A stretch of DNA of 51,916 nt from Flavobacteriales bacterium (GTDB lineage Bacteria; Bacteroidota; Bacteroidia; Flavobacteriales; Flavobacteriaceae): positions 1-51,916 of the forward strand of contig SGZB01000004.1 of NCBI GenBank assembly GCA_004321735.1, read 5' to 3'. Under the pieces are notes generated by a model. It ran no database searches. It saw only the letters and a program-made list of their open reading frames with translations, and had not been told where the DNA came from. Shown piece by piece: positions 9,888-18,790 of this stretch. The first letter of the stretch is position 1; each line of letters opens with the position of its first letter. The position numbers and the translations under genes were made by a program.

Positions 9888-11278
9888 AGATGAATTACCT
9901 CACCATATGCATCTGCTACAGCTTCCATAACAGCCTCACTTAATGTTGGGTGTGGGTGTACCGCTTTAAGAATTTCGTGTCCGGTAGTTTCTAATTTCCT
10001 TCCAACAACTGCTTCCGATATCATTTCTGTTACATTGCTTCCTATCATATGACATCCTAACCATTCACCATATTTTGCATCAAAAATAACTTTTACAAAA
10101 CCCTCAGGTGTTCCAGATGATTGAGCTTTTCCAGATGCTGAGAAAGGAAATTTACCAACCTTAATTTCGTATCCATTATCAATTGCTTGTTTTTCTGTAA
10201 AACCAACTGATGCTATTTCAGGTTTACAGTAAGTACATCCTGGAATATTGTTGTAATCTATCGGAGATGTATTTAAACCTTTTATATTTTCAACACATGT
10301 AATACCTTCAGCGGAAGCTACGTGTGCTAAAGCTGGACCTGAAACTACATCACCAATAGCATAAAAACCTTCTACATTTGTTTTGTAGAAATCATCAACA
10401 GATATTTTATCATTTTCGACTTTAATTCCAATATTTTCAAGTCCAATATTTTCAATATTTGATTTAATTCCAACAGCACTAAGAACTACATTGGCTTCAA
10501 ACTCAATAATTTCATCTTTTGAGTTTTTTATTTTTACTGAAACACTCTTATCATTGGCTTTAGATTCTATCAGTTCAGCTGAAGTCATAATATTGACACC
10601 CTGTTTCTTAAGGATTTTTTCTAATTCTTTTGAAATATCTTCATCTTCAACAGGTGTTATTCTTGGCATATATTCAACAACAGTAACTTTACTTCCCAGG
10701 CTATTGTAGAAATATGCAAATTCAATCCCAATCGCACCAGAACCAACAATTATAATCTCTTTAGGTTGTTTTTCTAAAGTCATAGCTTTTCTATAGCCTA
10801 TTATATTGATGCCATTTTGCTTTAGTGAGGGAATCTCTCTTGATCTTGCACCTGTTGCAATTATTACATATTTTGCTGTAATTTTATTGACTTCTTCATT
10901 ATTTTTTTCAATAGTGATTGATTTATCAGAATTAATAGAAGCACTTCCAGTAAATACTTTAATTTTATTTTTTTTCATCAAAAAGTTTACTCCTTTACTC
11001 ATCGTTCCAGCTACATTTCTACTTCTTTGAATAACTTTTTCAAAGTTACTATTAATATTTTCCGCAGAAATACCATAATCATCTGATTTTTTAAGATAAT
11101 TATAGACCTCAGCAGATTTTAATAGAGCCTTCGTAGGTATGCATCCCCAGTTCAAGCATATTCCTCCTAAACTTTCTTTTTCAATTATCGCAGTGTTAAA
11201 TCCAAGTTGAGATGCTCTTATAGCAGTTACATAACCTCCTGGACCACTTCCAATTACAACGATATCATATTTATCCAT
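9884..11278 (-). CDS. lpdA: Dihydrolipoyl dehydrogenase (E3)
   Basis: This is the FAD-dependent E3 component of 2-oxo-acid dehydrogenase complexes, re-oxidising dihydrolipoyl groups with NAD. The 464-residue protein has the FAD site GSGPGGYV, the redox disulfide Cys41/Cys46 (GGICLNWGCIPTK), a NAD-binding GSGAIGIEFAYF, an FAD motif YAIGDV, and the C-terminal dimer-interface active site HPHPTLSE. The gene lies 2 bases downstream of an msrB gene, so an oxidative-damage-repair pair and E3 may share a transcript. No E1 or E2 gene is nearby. Confidence 0.95.
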   Translation of the reverse strand: MDKYDIVVIGSGPGGYVTAIRASQLGFNTAIIEKESLGGICLNWGCIPTKALLKSAEVYNYLKKSDDYGISAENINSNFEKVIQRSRNVAGTMSKGVNFLMKKNKIKVFTGSASINSDKSITIEKNNEEVNKITAKYVIIATGARSREIPSLKQNGINIIGYRKAMTLEKQPKEIIIVGSGAIGIEFAYFYNSLGSKVTVVEYMPRITPVEDEDISKELEKILKKQGVNIMTSAELIESKANDKSVSVKIKNSKDEIIEFEANVVLSAVGIKSNIENIGLENIGIKVENDKISVDDFYKTNVEGFYAIGDVVSGPALAHVASAEGITCVENIKGLNTSPIDYNNIPGCTYCKPEIASVGFTEKQAIDNGYEIKVGKFPFSASGKAQSSGTPEGFVKVIFDAKYGEWLGCHMIGSNVTEMISEAVVGRKLETTGHEILKAVHPHPTLSEAVMEAVADAYGEVIHL

Positions 11279-11280
11279 AA

Positions 11281-11661
11281 TTAATCTTTTTTAAAATTTA
11301 AACTTGCTGAGTTTACACAATATCTTAAACCTGTATCGGTAGGCCCATCATTAAAAACATGCCCCAAGTGTCCATCACAATTTGAGCATAAAATTTCTGT
11401 TCTTTTCCTGTTTAATGAATTATCTTCTTTATAAATAATTGAGCCCTTAATACATTCATCGAAACTTGGCCAACCACATCCACTGTCAAATTTTGATTTA
11501 CTCTCAAAAAGTACATTCCCACAACCTTTACACTTATACGATCCATCTTCAAAAAACATATTGTATTCTCCGGAAAATGGCATTTCTGTGGCTGCATTTC
11601 TCAATACTTCATAGCTCATTTTATCAAGATTTTTTTTCCAGTATTCTTTACCCTTTTTCAT
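11281..11661 (-). CDS. msrB: Peptide-methionine (R)-S-oxide reductase, cytosolic
   Basis: MsrB reduces methionine-R-sulfoxide in proteins. The 126-residue protein has zinc-binding pairs Cys44/Cys47 and Cys92/Cys95, the GCGWPSF motif, HLGHVFNDGP, and the catalytic Cys115 (RYCVNSASL). It has no signal peptide, so it is cytosolic. It overlaps by 14 bases a second msrB upstream that carries a signal peptide. The two proteins are clearly paralogous and the order (exported copy first) suggests one transcript. Confidence 0.94.
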   Translation of the reverse strand: MKKGKEYWKKNLDKMSYEVLRNAATEMPFSGEYNMFFEDGSYKCKGCGNVLFESKSKFDSGCGWPSFDECIKGSIIYKEDNSLNRKRTEILCSNCDGHLGHVFNDGPTDTGLRYCVNSASLNFKKD

Positions 11662-12118
11662 CTTTCTTGAAAATTAAAGCTACAGAATTAACACAATGTC
11701 TGATTCCTGTTGTGTTTTTGGGTCCATCATTAAAAACATGCCCTAAGTGACCTCCACATTTTTTACATTTTATTTCTTTTCTGGGATATCCAAGCTTATA
11801 ATCTACATCATACTCAATTTTATCACTTATTTCTTTGTCAAAACTGGGCCATCCACAATACGAATTATATTTTCTACTAGATTTATATAGGGGCTCATCA
11901 CAACCTGCGCAATGATATGTTCCTTTTTCATAAAAGTTGTCATATTTTCCAGTAAATGGTCTTTCTGTATATGCTTTTCTTAATACTAAGTATGACATTT
12001 CATCTAATTGCTCCCTCCATTCCAAATCAGTTTTTTCTATTTCATATTTAGCTTGACTGGAGATTACCTGAGTAGATATTAAAAATAAAATATTGATAAA
12101 GAAAAATCTAAGTATCAT
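11648..12118 (-). CDS. msrB: Peptide-methionine (R)-S-oxide reductase, exported
   Basis: This is a second MsrB of 156 residues. It has an N-terminal hydrophobic signal (MILRFFFINILFLISTQVIS) and a likely cleavage site at SSQA-K, so it should act in the periplasm or at the membrane. Zinc ligands are Cys70/Cys73 and Cys118/Cys121, CGWPSF is present, and the catalytic Cys is 142 (RHCVNSVAL). It is the first gene of the msrB-msrB-lpdA group; a -7 box TACTTTTG lies 17 bases before its ATG. Confidence 0.93.
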   Translation of the reverse strand: MILRFFFINILFLISTQVISSQAKYEIEKTDLEWREQLDEMSYLVLRKAYTERPFTGKYDNFYEKGTYHCAGCDEPLYKSSRKYNSYCGWPSFDKEISDKIEYDVDYKLGYPRKEIKCKKCGGHLGHVFNDGPKNTTGIRHCVNSVALIFKKDEKG

Positions 12119-12134
12119 TTTGTATATTTCTCAA

Positions 12135-12142
12135 CAAAAGTA
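12135..12142 (-). promoter_or_regulatory. Candidate -7 box for the msrB-msrB-lpdA transcript
   Basis: Read on the minus strand the bases are TACTTTTG, a full match to the Bacteroidota -7 consensus TAnnTTTG. Transcription would start only about 10-13 bases before the msrB ATG. The -33 position shows only a weak GTG about 20 bases upstream. Confidence 0.55.
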
Positions 12143-12171
12143 ACTTATATTTTTTAAAAACTCACTGATAA

Positions 12172-13476
12172 TTGAGCATAACTAATCAAAAAAAAATTGT
12201 TAACGCCTGGGCATTTTATGATTGGGCTAATTCAGTTTATCCACTAGTAATTTCTACTGCTATTTTTCCAATTTTTTACATGGCTCTCTTTGTTGAATCT
12301 GACTATATAGATTTATTGGGATTTAATTTTAAAAACACCGCTCTAATACAATTTATAACGTCATTTGTTTTCTTGTTCTTAGCTATTCTAGTTCCTATCA
12401 TGTCAGGAATAGCTGATTTTTTATCTAATAAAAAATCATTTATGAAATTTTTTGTTGTAACAGGAAGTTTTTCTTGTATTGGATTATATTTTTTTGATTT
12501 AGAAAATATTTATTTGGGTATATTTTTTTACGCTTTTGCACTTTTTTCTTTTTGGGCTTCACTAGTATTTTATAACTCATATTTACCTGATATTGTTAAA
12601 CCGGAAGATCAAGATAAAGCGAGTGCTTTAGGCTATTCATATGGCTATGTGGGGAGTGTACTCCTTCTTTTATTAAATATTTTTATGATAAATTTTCCTG
12701 AAACTTTTGGTTTTGAAAACTCGAATGAAGGTAAAATTCAAGCCATGAGAGTTTCTTTTTTAACTGTTGGTTTTTGGTGGTTAATTTTTAGTCAATATAC
12801 TTTTTATTATTTACCAAAAAGTAATAAAAAAGTAGATAGAAAATTGATTTTTAAAAAATCTATTTTTTTTGGTGGTTTTGATGAGTTATTAGCGGTATGG
12901 AAACTGCTTAAAAAAGATAAAAGTGTTAAAAAATTTTTAATAGCTTTTTTTACATTTTCGACAGCTGTTCAGACAATTATCCTAATCGCAACTTATTTTG
13001 GAGAACAAGAAATTAATTGGGCAGATGGAGAAAAAACCTCAGGATTGATACTTAGTATGCTTTTGATTCAATTAATTGCAATAATTGGATCGTTCGGAGG
13101 TGCATATTTTTCAAAAATTATTGGTAATGTAAATACCCTAATTATTTTTAATATTTCTTGGTTTTCTATTTGTATCATTGCTTACTTTATTGAATCTACT
13201 ACTGAATTTTATATTGTTGCTGGATTAGTTGGTCTTGTGATGGGTGGAATTCAATCTTTGTCAAGATCAACTTACTCAAAACTTATTCCTAAAACTGAAA
13301 ATACTTGTTCTTATTTCAGTTTTTATCAGATGTGTATGATTATAAGTATTGTTCTTGGAACATTTATGTCTGGTGCTATTGATCAAATAACTGGAAATAT
13401 TAGATATTCTATTTTATTGTTTGCTTCATTATTCTTGTTAGGGTCATTTCTTTTAAGAAACTTAAAGGTTAGTTAG
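12172..13476 (+). CDS. MFS transporter, UMF1/Atg22-like
   Basis: This is a polytopic membrane transporter of 434 residues with about 12 predicted helices. The opening WAFYDWANSVYPLVIS and the later GLVMGGIQSLSRSTYSKLIP are hallmarks of the UMF1 (unknown major facilitator 1, Atg22-like) branch. The substrate is unknown; the eukaryotic Atg22 relatives are vacuolar amino-acid exporters, which does not settle the role here. The start is TTG at 12172: an in-frame TAA lies immediately before it and no early ATG exists. It is transcribed divergently from msrB across a 53-base gap. Confidence 0.85.
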   Translation: MSITNQKKIVNAWAFYDWANSVYPLVISTAIFPIFYMALFVESDYIDLLGFNFKNTALIQFITSFVFLFLAILVPIMSGIADFLSNKKSFMKFFVVTGSFSCIGLYFFDLENIYLGIFFYAFALFSFWASLVFYNSYLPDIVKPEDQDKASALGYSYGYVGSVLLLLLNIFMINFPETFGFENSNEGKIQAMRVSFLTVGFWWLIFSQYTFYYLPKSNKKVDRKLIFKKSIFFGGFDELLAVWKLLKKDKSVKKFLIAFFTFSTAVQTIILIATYFGEQEINWADGEKTSGLILSMLLIQLIAIIGSFGGAYFSKIIGNVNTLIIFNISWFSICIIAYFIESTTEFYIVAGLVGLVMGGIQSLSRSTYSKLIPKTENTCSYFSFYQMCMIISIVLGTFMSGAIDQITGNIRYSILLFASLFLLGSFLLRNLKVS

Positions 13477-13504
13477 AACTGACAATATTTTAATGGCATG
13501 GAAC

Positions 13505-13534
13505 TTGAAACTTTAGGTTATACAAAAAGGTTTG
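13505..13534 (+). promoter_or_regulatory. Candidate promoter for lon (TTG-N19-AAGGTTTG)
   Basis: TTG at 13505-13507 and AAGGTTTG at 13527-13534 are separated by 19 bases, the usual Bacteroidota spacing, but the -7 box matches TAnnTTTG poorly at its first two bases. The same stretch can fold as AAAAGG-TTTG-CCTTTT (13525-13540), a 6-bp hairpin that might also weakly terminate the upstream MFS gene. Confidence 0.35.
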
Positions 13535-13544
13535 CCTTTTAATA

Positions 13545-13561
13545 TGACATAATGACACTAT
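13545..13561 (+). promoter_or_regulatory. TGACA direct repeat before lon
   Basis: The sequence TGACA-TAA-TGACA-C-TATA directly abuts the lon ATG at 13562. The same arrangement (TGACA, 3 bases, TGACA, 1 base, TATA) is found before dnaK at 24502-24519 and I saw it nowhere else in the window. It may be a binding site shared by protein-quality-control genes. Confidence 0.45.
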
Positions 13562-16003
13562 ATGAGTAATATTTTTGATATAAATTCTATTTCTTTTGAT
13601 CCTATTGACGAAGAATCAGAATTAATTCCTTTGATGACATCTGATGATGAAGAAGCTATTTCTAAAGAGAAATTACCAGAGTCTCTTCCAATTTTACCGC
13701 TAAGAAATACAGTTTTATTTCCTGGTGTTGTTATTCCAATCACAGCATCTAGAGATAAATCAGTTAAATTAATTAAGAATGCTAACTCAGGAGATAAACT
13801 AATTGGTGTTGTGTCTCAAAAGGATTCTTCAGTTTCAGATCCTAAAATTTCTGACATTAATAAAATTGGGACTGTTGCAAAAATTTTAAGAGTACTTCAA
13901 ATGCCTGACGGAAACATAACTGTTATCATTCAAGGAAAGAAAAGATTTGAGTTAAAAGACATCATTTCAGATGACCCATATTTCACAGCTACTATAAATG
14001 AAATACCGGAATCTAAACCAAATTCCACTGATAAAAAATTTATTGCAATTATTGATTCTATAAAAGATTTAGCTCTAAAAATTATTAATGAAAACCCCAA
14101 TATTCCTTCTGAGGCATCTTTTGCAATAAAGAACATTCATAGTAATGCTTTCCTTGTCAATTTCGTTTCATCTAATATGAATATTTCAGTTAATGAAAAA
14201 TATAATATTCTTAAAATTAATGGTTTACAGGACAGAGCTTTAAGTTGTTTAAAGTTTATGAATGTTGAATTTCAAAAACTAAGTCTAAAAAATGATATTC
14301 AATCTAAAGTTAGGACAGATTTAGATCAACAACAAAGAGAGTATTTTTTGAATCAGCAATTAAAAACAATTCAAGAAGAATTAGGTACTTCATCAAATGA
14401 CCAAGAGATTGAAGAAATGAGAGTTAAGTCTAAAACTAAAAATTGGAACGATAAAATTGCTGATCATTTTAACAAAGAGTTAGCAAAGCTACAGAGAATG
14501 AATTCACAGGCTTCTGAATATTCAATTCAAAGAAATTATATTGAGTTAATTCTTGATCTTCCTTGGAATAAATATTCTGATGATAATTTTGATATAAAGA
14601 GAGCTAATAAAATACTAGATAGAGATCATTATGGACTTAAGGATGTAAAGGATAGGATTTTAGAACAAATTGCAGTTCTTAAGCTTAAAAAAAATATGAA
14701 GTCTCCTATACTTTGCTTTTATGGACCTCCTGGCGTAGGTAAAACTTCTTTAGGAAAATCAATCTCTGAAGCATTAGGCAGGGAATATGTTAGGATTTCA
14801 TTGGGCGGTTTGAGAGATGAAGCTGAATTGAGAGGTCATAGAAAAACATATATTGGAGCAATGCCTGGAAGAATAATACAAAATCTCAAAAAAGTAAAAA
14901 CTTCAAATCCTGTTTTTATTCTTGATGAAATTGATAAGCTTTCTGTTGGTTCTCAAGGAGATCCATCATCAGCATTGCTTGAAATTTTGGATCCAGAGCA
15001 AAACAATGAGTTTTATGACAATTTCTTAGAGTTAGGTTACGATTTATCCAAGATTTTATTCATTGCTACTGCAAATAATTTAAATACTATTCAGCCTGCT
15101 CTTCTTGACAGAATGGAATTGATTAACCTATCGGGTTACAGCTTAGAGGAAAAAATAAATATTGCTAAAAAACATTTAATAAGCAAACAATTAAAAGCCA
15201 ACGGTTTGGAAGACTTTCCTTTTAAATTAGATAGTAATTCTTTAAAAAAAATAATTCAAGGTTATACTAGGGAGTCAGGAGTTAGAAACTTGGAAAAATG
15301 TATTGCTAAAATTTGCAGATCATATGCCAAGCAAATTGTTGAAAATAATTTAGAAGAAATAAACTCAGAAAAACTTAATATTGAAAAATTTTTAGGTGTT
15401 CCTGTAACAAAACAAGATGCTGAAAAAAATAATCTTCCTGGTATTTCTACAGGATTAGCATGGACGCAATATGGCGGTGAAATTCTATATATTGAATCTA
15501 TAATTTCCAAAGGAAAAGGTGGTTTAACTATCACTGGAAACTTAGGTAAAGTAATGAAAGAGTCTGCTACAATAGCTCTTGAATTCATAAAGTCAAATTG
15601 TGCTACTTTTGGTATTAATTCTGATATTTTTAATAAATACAACATTCATTTACATGTTCCTGAAGGAGCTACCCCTAAAGATGGTCCTAGTGCAGGAATA
15701 ACGATTTTAACATCTTTGATTTCTCTTCTAACCCAAAGAAAGGTTAAAAATAATTTTGCTATGTCAGGTGAGATAACTTTGAGAGGAAAAGTACTTCCTG
15801 TAGGTGGAATAAAAGAAAAAGTTTTAGCTGCTAAAAGAGCTAATGTAAAAGAAATTATTCTTTCCTCCGATAATCAAAAACACGTAAATGATATTGATTC
15901 AAAATATCTAAAAGGTCTCAAGTTCCACTATGTTAGTGAAATGAAAGATGTTATAGGAATTGCAATCATGAAAAATAAAATTTATAATTCCATTGAGTTT
16001 TAA
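13562..16003 (+). CDS. lon: ATP-dependent protease Lon
   Basis: Lon is a cytosolic AAA+ serine protease that degrades misfolded and regulatory proteins. The 813-residue protein has an N-terminal substrate-binding domain (LPILPLRNTVLFPGVVIPI near residue 40), Walker A GPPGVGKT near residue 388, Walker B PVFILDEIDK, and the C-terminal protease domain with the Ser/Lys dyad: Ser in KDGPSAGI (about 709) and Lys in GGIKEKVLAA (about 752). The acidic first 35 residues are typical of Bacteroidota Lon. The start is the first ATG. Confidence 0.96.
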   Translation: MSNIFDINSISFDPIDEESELIPLMTSDDEEAISKEKLPESLPILPLRNTVLFPGVVIPITASRDKSVKLIKNANSGDKLIGVVSQKDSSVSDPKISDINKIGTVAKILRVLQMPDGNITVIIQGKKRFELKDIISDDPYFTATINEIPESKPNSTDKKFIAIIDSIKDLALKIINENPNIPSEASFAIKNIHSNAFLVNFVSSNMNISVNEKYNILKINGLQDRALSCLKFMNVEFQKLSLKNDIQSKVRTDLDQQQREYFLNQQLKTIQEELGTSSNDQEIEEMRVKSKTKNWNDKIADHFNKELAKLQRMNSQASEYSIQRNYIELILDLPWNKYSDDNFDIKRANKILDRDHYGLKDVKDRILEQIAVLKLKKNMKSPILCFYGPPGVGKTSLGKSISEALGREYVRISLGGLRDEAELRGHRKTYIGAMPGRIIQNLKKVKTSNPVFILDEIDKLSVGSQGDPSSALLEILDPEQNNEFYDNFLELGYDLSKILFIATANNLNTIQPALLDRMELINLSGYSLEEKINIAKKHLISKQLKANGLEDFPFKLDSNSLKKIIQGYTRESGVRNLEKCIAKICRSYAKQIVENNLEEINSEKLNIEKFLGVPVTKQDAEKNNLPGISTGLAWTQYGGEILYIESIISKGKGGLTITGNLGKVMKESATIALEFIKSNCATFGINSDIFNKYNIHLHVPEGATPKDGPSAGITILTSLISLLTQRKVKNNFAMSGEITLRGKVLPVGGIKEKVLAAKRANVKEIILSSDNQKHVNDIDSKYLKGLKFHYVSEMKDVIGIAIMKNKIYNSIEF

Positions 16004-16019
16004 TTAGATTTGTTTAAAT

Positions 16020-16691
16020 ATGATCATAACTATTGATGGTCCATCCTCATCGGGAAAAAGTTCTGTAGCAAAAGAGATTTCAAAAATTTTTGATATTGTA
16101 CATATTGATTCTGGTGCAATTTATCGAGCAATAACATTTCTAGCTATTAATTTCAAATGTATTGAGAATGAAAGTAATGTTAATTATAAGCTACTAACTG
16201 ATGTTATTCATAGTAAAAAAATCACTTTTGAAAAAAACAATAATAGTTATTCTATAGCTATTGATGGTGTAGATGTAGAGTCAAAAATTAGAAACTCTAA
16301 AATTTCAAAGCTTGTTAGTATTATTGCAGCTGAAAAATCTATTAGAGATTATGTTTTAATTATACAGCATCAAATAGCTTCTCAAAATTCAATTGTTATG
16401 GACGGTAGAGATATAGGTTCTGTAGTCTTTCCTAATGCTGAATATAAGTTTTATATAGATGCGTCAATCAAAGAAAGATCTCACAGAAGATGGACTGAGT
16501 TAAAGGAATCCGAGTCTAATATAACTATTAAAAATGTTGAGAAAGATTTAATAAATAGGGATTTTAATGACACAAACAGATCTATTTCTCCTCTTAAGAT
16601 TCCAGAAAATGCAGTTATTATAAATTCTGATGATAAGTCAATAAAAAATGTTGTTGATGAAATTGTAGGTTTAATAAAATCAAATTCTTGA
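16020..16691 (+). CDS. cmk: Cytidylate kinase
   Basis: Cmk phosphorylates CMP and dCMP to the diphosphates. The 223-residue P-loop kinase has GPSSSGKSS at residues 6-14, IDSGAIYRAI, the MDGRDIGSVVFP motif and the LID region RDFNDTNRSISPL. Its position just upstream of rpsA is a widespread bacterial arrangement. The gap to lon is 16 bases. Confidence 0.94.
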   Translation: MIITIDGPSSSGKSSVAKEISKIFDIVHIDSGAIYRAITFLAINFKCIENESNVNYKLLTDVIHSKKITFEKNNNSYSIAIDGVDVESKIRNSKISKLVSIIAAEKSIRDYVLIIQHQIASQNSIVMDGRDIGSVVFPNAEYKFYIDASIKERSHRRWTELKESESNITIKNVEKDLINRDFNDTNRSISPLKIPENAVIINSDDKSIKNVVDEIVGLIKSNS

Positions 16692-16699
16692 GTTAAAAC

Positions 16700-16730
16700 T
16701 TGCATAAGATTTAAATTGAAGTTAGATTCG
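16700..16730 (+). promoter_or_regulatory. rpsA: Candidate rpsA promoter (TTG-N20-TAGATTCG)
   Basis: TTG at 16700-16702 and TAGATTCG at 16723-16730 are 20 bases apart. The -7 box differs from TAnnTTTG at one base. The implied leader of rpsA is about 100 bases, much longer than those inferred for other genes here. Confidence 0.45.
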
Positions 16731-16733
16731 CGT

Positions 16734-16817
16734 ACCTTTTTGGAGTAAAATAGATAAAAAAGGTTAAAAAAAGTTTAATTCTTCTGGTATCTCCTGAGTC
16801 TATAAATTAAACCAGAA
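16734..16817 (+). promoter_or_regulatory. Possible structured leader of rpsA
   Basis: Two inverted repeats lie in the leader: ACCTTTTT (16734-16741) with AAAAAGGT (16757-16764), and TTCTGGT (16782-16788) with ACCAGAA (16811-16817). Neither is followed by a T-run, so they are not simple terminators. They could be control structures for S1, whose genes are autoregulated in other bacteria. I do not recognise a known RNA family. Confidence 0.3.
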
Positions 16818-16834
16818 TACAAATTGTAGATAAT

Positions 16835-18790
16835 ATGCCTGCAAAAAAAACAAAAGAGAAGGATGAATTAGAAGAAAAAAAATCCTCTCCAAAAAAATCA
16901 AGCACTAAAGCTTCTGAAAAAAAAACTACAAAGAAAGCTACTGCTAAATCCACTGTAAAAAAGTCAACTAAGAAAGAAAAAGAAGTTGTCGTTGAAGAAA
17001 AAGATCAAAATAATACTGATTCAGTAAGTAAAACTGAAGTCTCAAAGAAAAAACCTGTTGAAACTAATGATTTTGACTGGAATGAATTTGAACAAGGTAT
17101 TCAATCATTAGATCAAAATCAGATTGATGAATTTGAAAATTTAATAAATGAAAATTTTGTTGACACATATAATGAGAATGTTATACAAGGTGAAGTCATT
17201 AATATAACAGAAAGAGAAGCAATTATAGATATAAATGCAAAGTCTGAGGGAGTTATTTCACTTAATGAATTTAGATATAATCCTGATTTAAAAATTGGTG
17301 ATAAAGTAGAAGTTATTGTGGATGTACAAGAGGATAAAACTGGACAACTAGTACTTTCTCACAGAAAAGCAAGAACTATAAAAGCCTGGGAAAGAGTTAA
17401 TGAAGCACATGAAAAAGAAACTATTGTGACTGGTTTTGTTAAGTGTAGAACTAAAGGTGGAATGATTGTAGATGTTTTTGGTCTAGAAGCATTCTTACCA
17501 GGATCTCAAATTGATGTTAAACCTATAAGAGATTACGATCAGTATGTTAATAAAAACATGGAATTTAGAATTGTAAAAATTAACCATGAATTTAAAAATG
17601 TTGTTGTATCTCACAAAGCACTAATCGAGGCTGATATTGAAGAACAGAAAAAAGAAATCATTTCTCAGTTAGAGAAGGGACAAGTTCTTGAAGGTGTAGT
17701 AAAAAATATTACTACTTATGGTGTTTTTATTGATCTAGGAGGTGTTGATGGTTTAATTCATATTACAGATCTATCTTGGAATAGAATTAATCATCCAAGT
17801 GAAATTTTGGAGTTAGATCAAAAGTTAAATGTAGTTATTTTAGATTTTGATGATGATAAATCAAGAATTCAACTTGGCGTTAAACAATTAAGTAAGCATC
17901 CATGGGAAAATTTAGATGCTGATCTCAAAGAAGGTGATAAAGTAAAAGGAAAAGTTTCTGTATTGGCTGATTACGGTGCATTCATTGAAATTGTCGATGG
18001 TGTTGAGGGATTGGTACATGTTTCTGAAATGTCCTGGTCGACTCACTTAAGATCTGCTCAGGATTTTGTAAATATTGGTGACGAAATAGAAGCTGTTATC
18101 CTAACACTTGATAGAGAAGATAGAAAAATGTCATTAGGAATCAAACAACTAACAAGCGATCCTTGGACTGATATTACTAAAAAATATCCTTTAGATTCAA
18201 AACATAAGGGTAAAATTAGAAATTTCACAAACTTTGGTGTTTTTGTAGAACTAGAAGAAGGAATTGACGGATTAGTTTATATTTCCGACTTATCATGGAC
18301 TAAAAAAATCAAACATCCATCCGAATTGTTTTCTATTTCTGATGAAATTGAAGTTGTAGTATTAGAACTAGATGTAAATGAACGTAAGTTAAGTTTGGGT
18401 CATAAACAAACTAAGGATAATCCTTGGGATAAATATCTTAAGACTTACGCTGTTGATACTACACATAATTTAAAAATCGATTCTATAACCGATAGGGGAG
18501 GATTAATTAATTTAAGTGAAGAATTAGTTGCAATAGTTCCCAAGAAACACATGGTTAAAGAAGATGGTTCTGAATTAGCAGTTGGTGAGGATACTGAATT
18601 TAAGGTTATTGAGTGTAACGGTGATTTTAAAAGAATAGTTCTATCTCATACTTCTATGTTTAAAAAAGCAAAGCCGAGTACACCCAAAAAGCCTAAGAAA
18701 AAGGATAATTTAGATAAGTCTACGCTTGGTGATATTGAAGCTCTTGCTGATCTTAAAAAGCAGATGGAAGATGAAGAAAGTAAATCTTAA
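16835..18790 (+). CDS. rpsA: 30S ribosomal protein S1 with Lys-rich N-terminal extension
   Basis: S1 binds mRNA on the 30S subunit. The 651-residue protein has six S1 OB-fold repeats from about residue 110 to 625; repeats 3-5 are the best conserved (for example TTYGVFIDLGGVDGLIHITD, DYGAFIEIVDGVEGLVHVSE) and repeat 6 is degenerate. Ahead of the usual flavobacterial start (near DFDWNEFEQGIQSLD, residue 79) lies a 75-residue low-complexity tail: 19 of the first 50 residues are Lys, mixed with Ser, Thr, Ala and Glu, resembling histone-H1-like tails. No later ATG could give a shorter S1 before repeat 2. The C-terminus is also Lys-rich. The gene ends convergently with leuB, sharing TTAA. Confidence 0.94.
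   Translation: MPAKKTKEKDELEEKKSSPKKSSTKASEKKTTKKATAKSTVKKSTKKEKEVVVEEKDQNNTDSVSKTEVSKKKPVETNDFDWNEFEQGIQSLDQNQIDEFENLINENFVDTYNENVIQGEVINITEREAIIDINAKSEGVISLNEFRYNPDLKIGDKVEVIVDVQEDKTGQLVLSHRKARTIKAWERVNEAHEKETIVTGFVKCRTKGGMIVDVFGLEAFLPGSQIDVKPIRDYDQYVNKNMEFRIVKINHEFKNVVVSHKALIEADIEEQKKEIISQLEKGQVLEGVVKNITTYGVFIDLGGVDGLIHITDLSWNRINHPSEILELDQKLNVVILDFDDDKSRIQLGVKQLSKHPWENLDADLKEGDKVKGKVSVLADYGAFIEIVDGVEGLVHVSEMSWSTHLRSAQDFVNIGDEIEAVILTLDREDRKMSLGIKQLTSDPWTDITKKYPLDSKHKGKIRNFTNFGVFVELEEGIDGLVYISDLSWTKKIKHPSELFSISDEIEVVVLELDVNERKLSLGHKQTKDNPWDKYLKTYAVDTTHNLKIDSITDRGGLINLSEELVAIVPKKHMVKEDGSELAVGEDTEFKVIECNGDFKRIVLSHTSMFKKAKPSTPKKPKKKDNLDKSTLGDIEALADLKKQMEDEESKS

Noticed and set aside
11281-12118. 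The two msrB genes as one frameshifted MsrB fusion
   Set aside because: Each has a complete set of zinc and catalytic cysteines and its own start, so they are two intact paralogs.
13525-13540. AAAAGG-TTTG-CCTTTT hairpin as a terminator of the MFS gene
   Set aside because: It is AT-rich with only two G-C pairs and no T-run beyond the stem; it may equally be part of the lon promoter.
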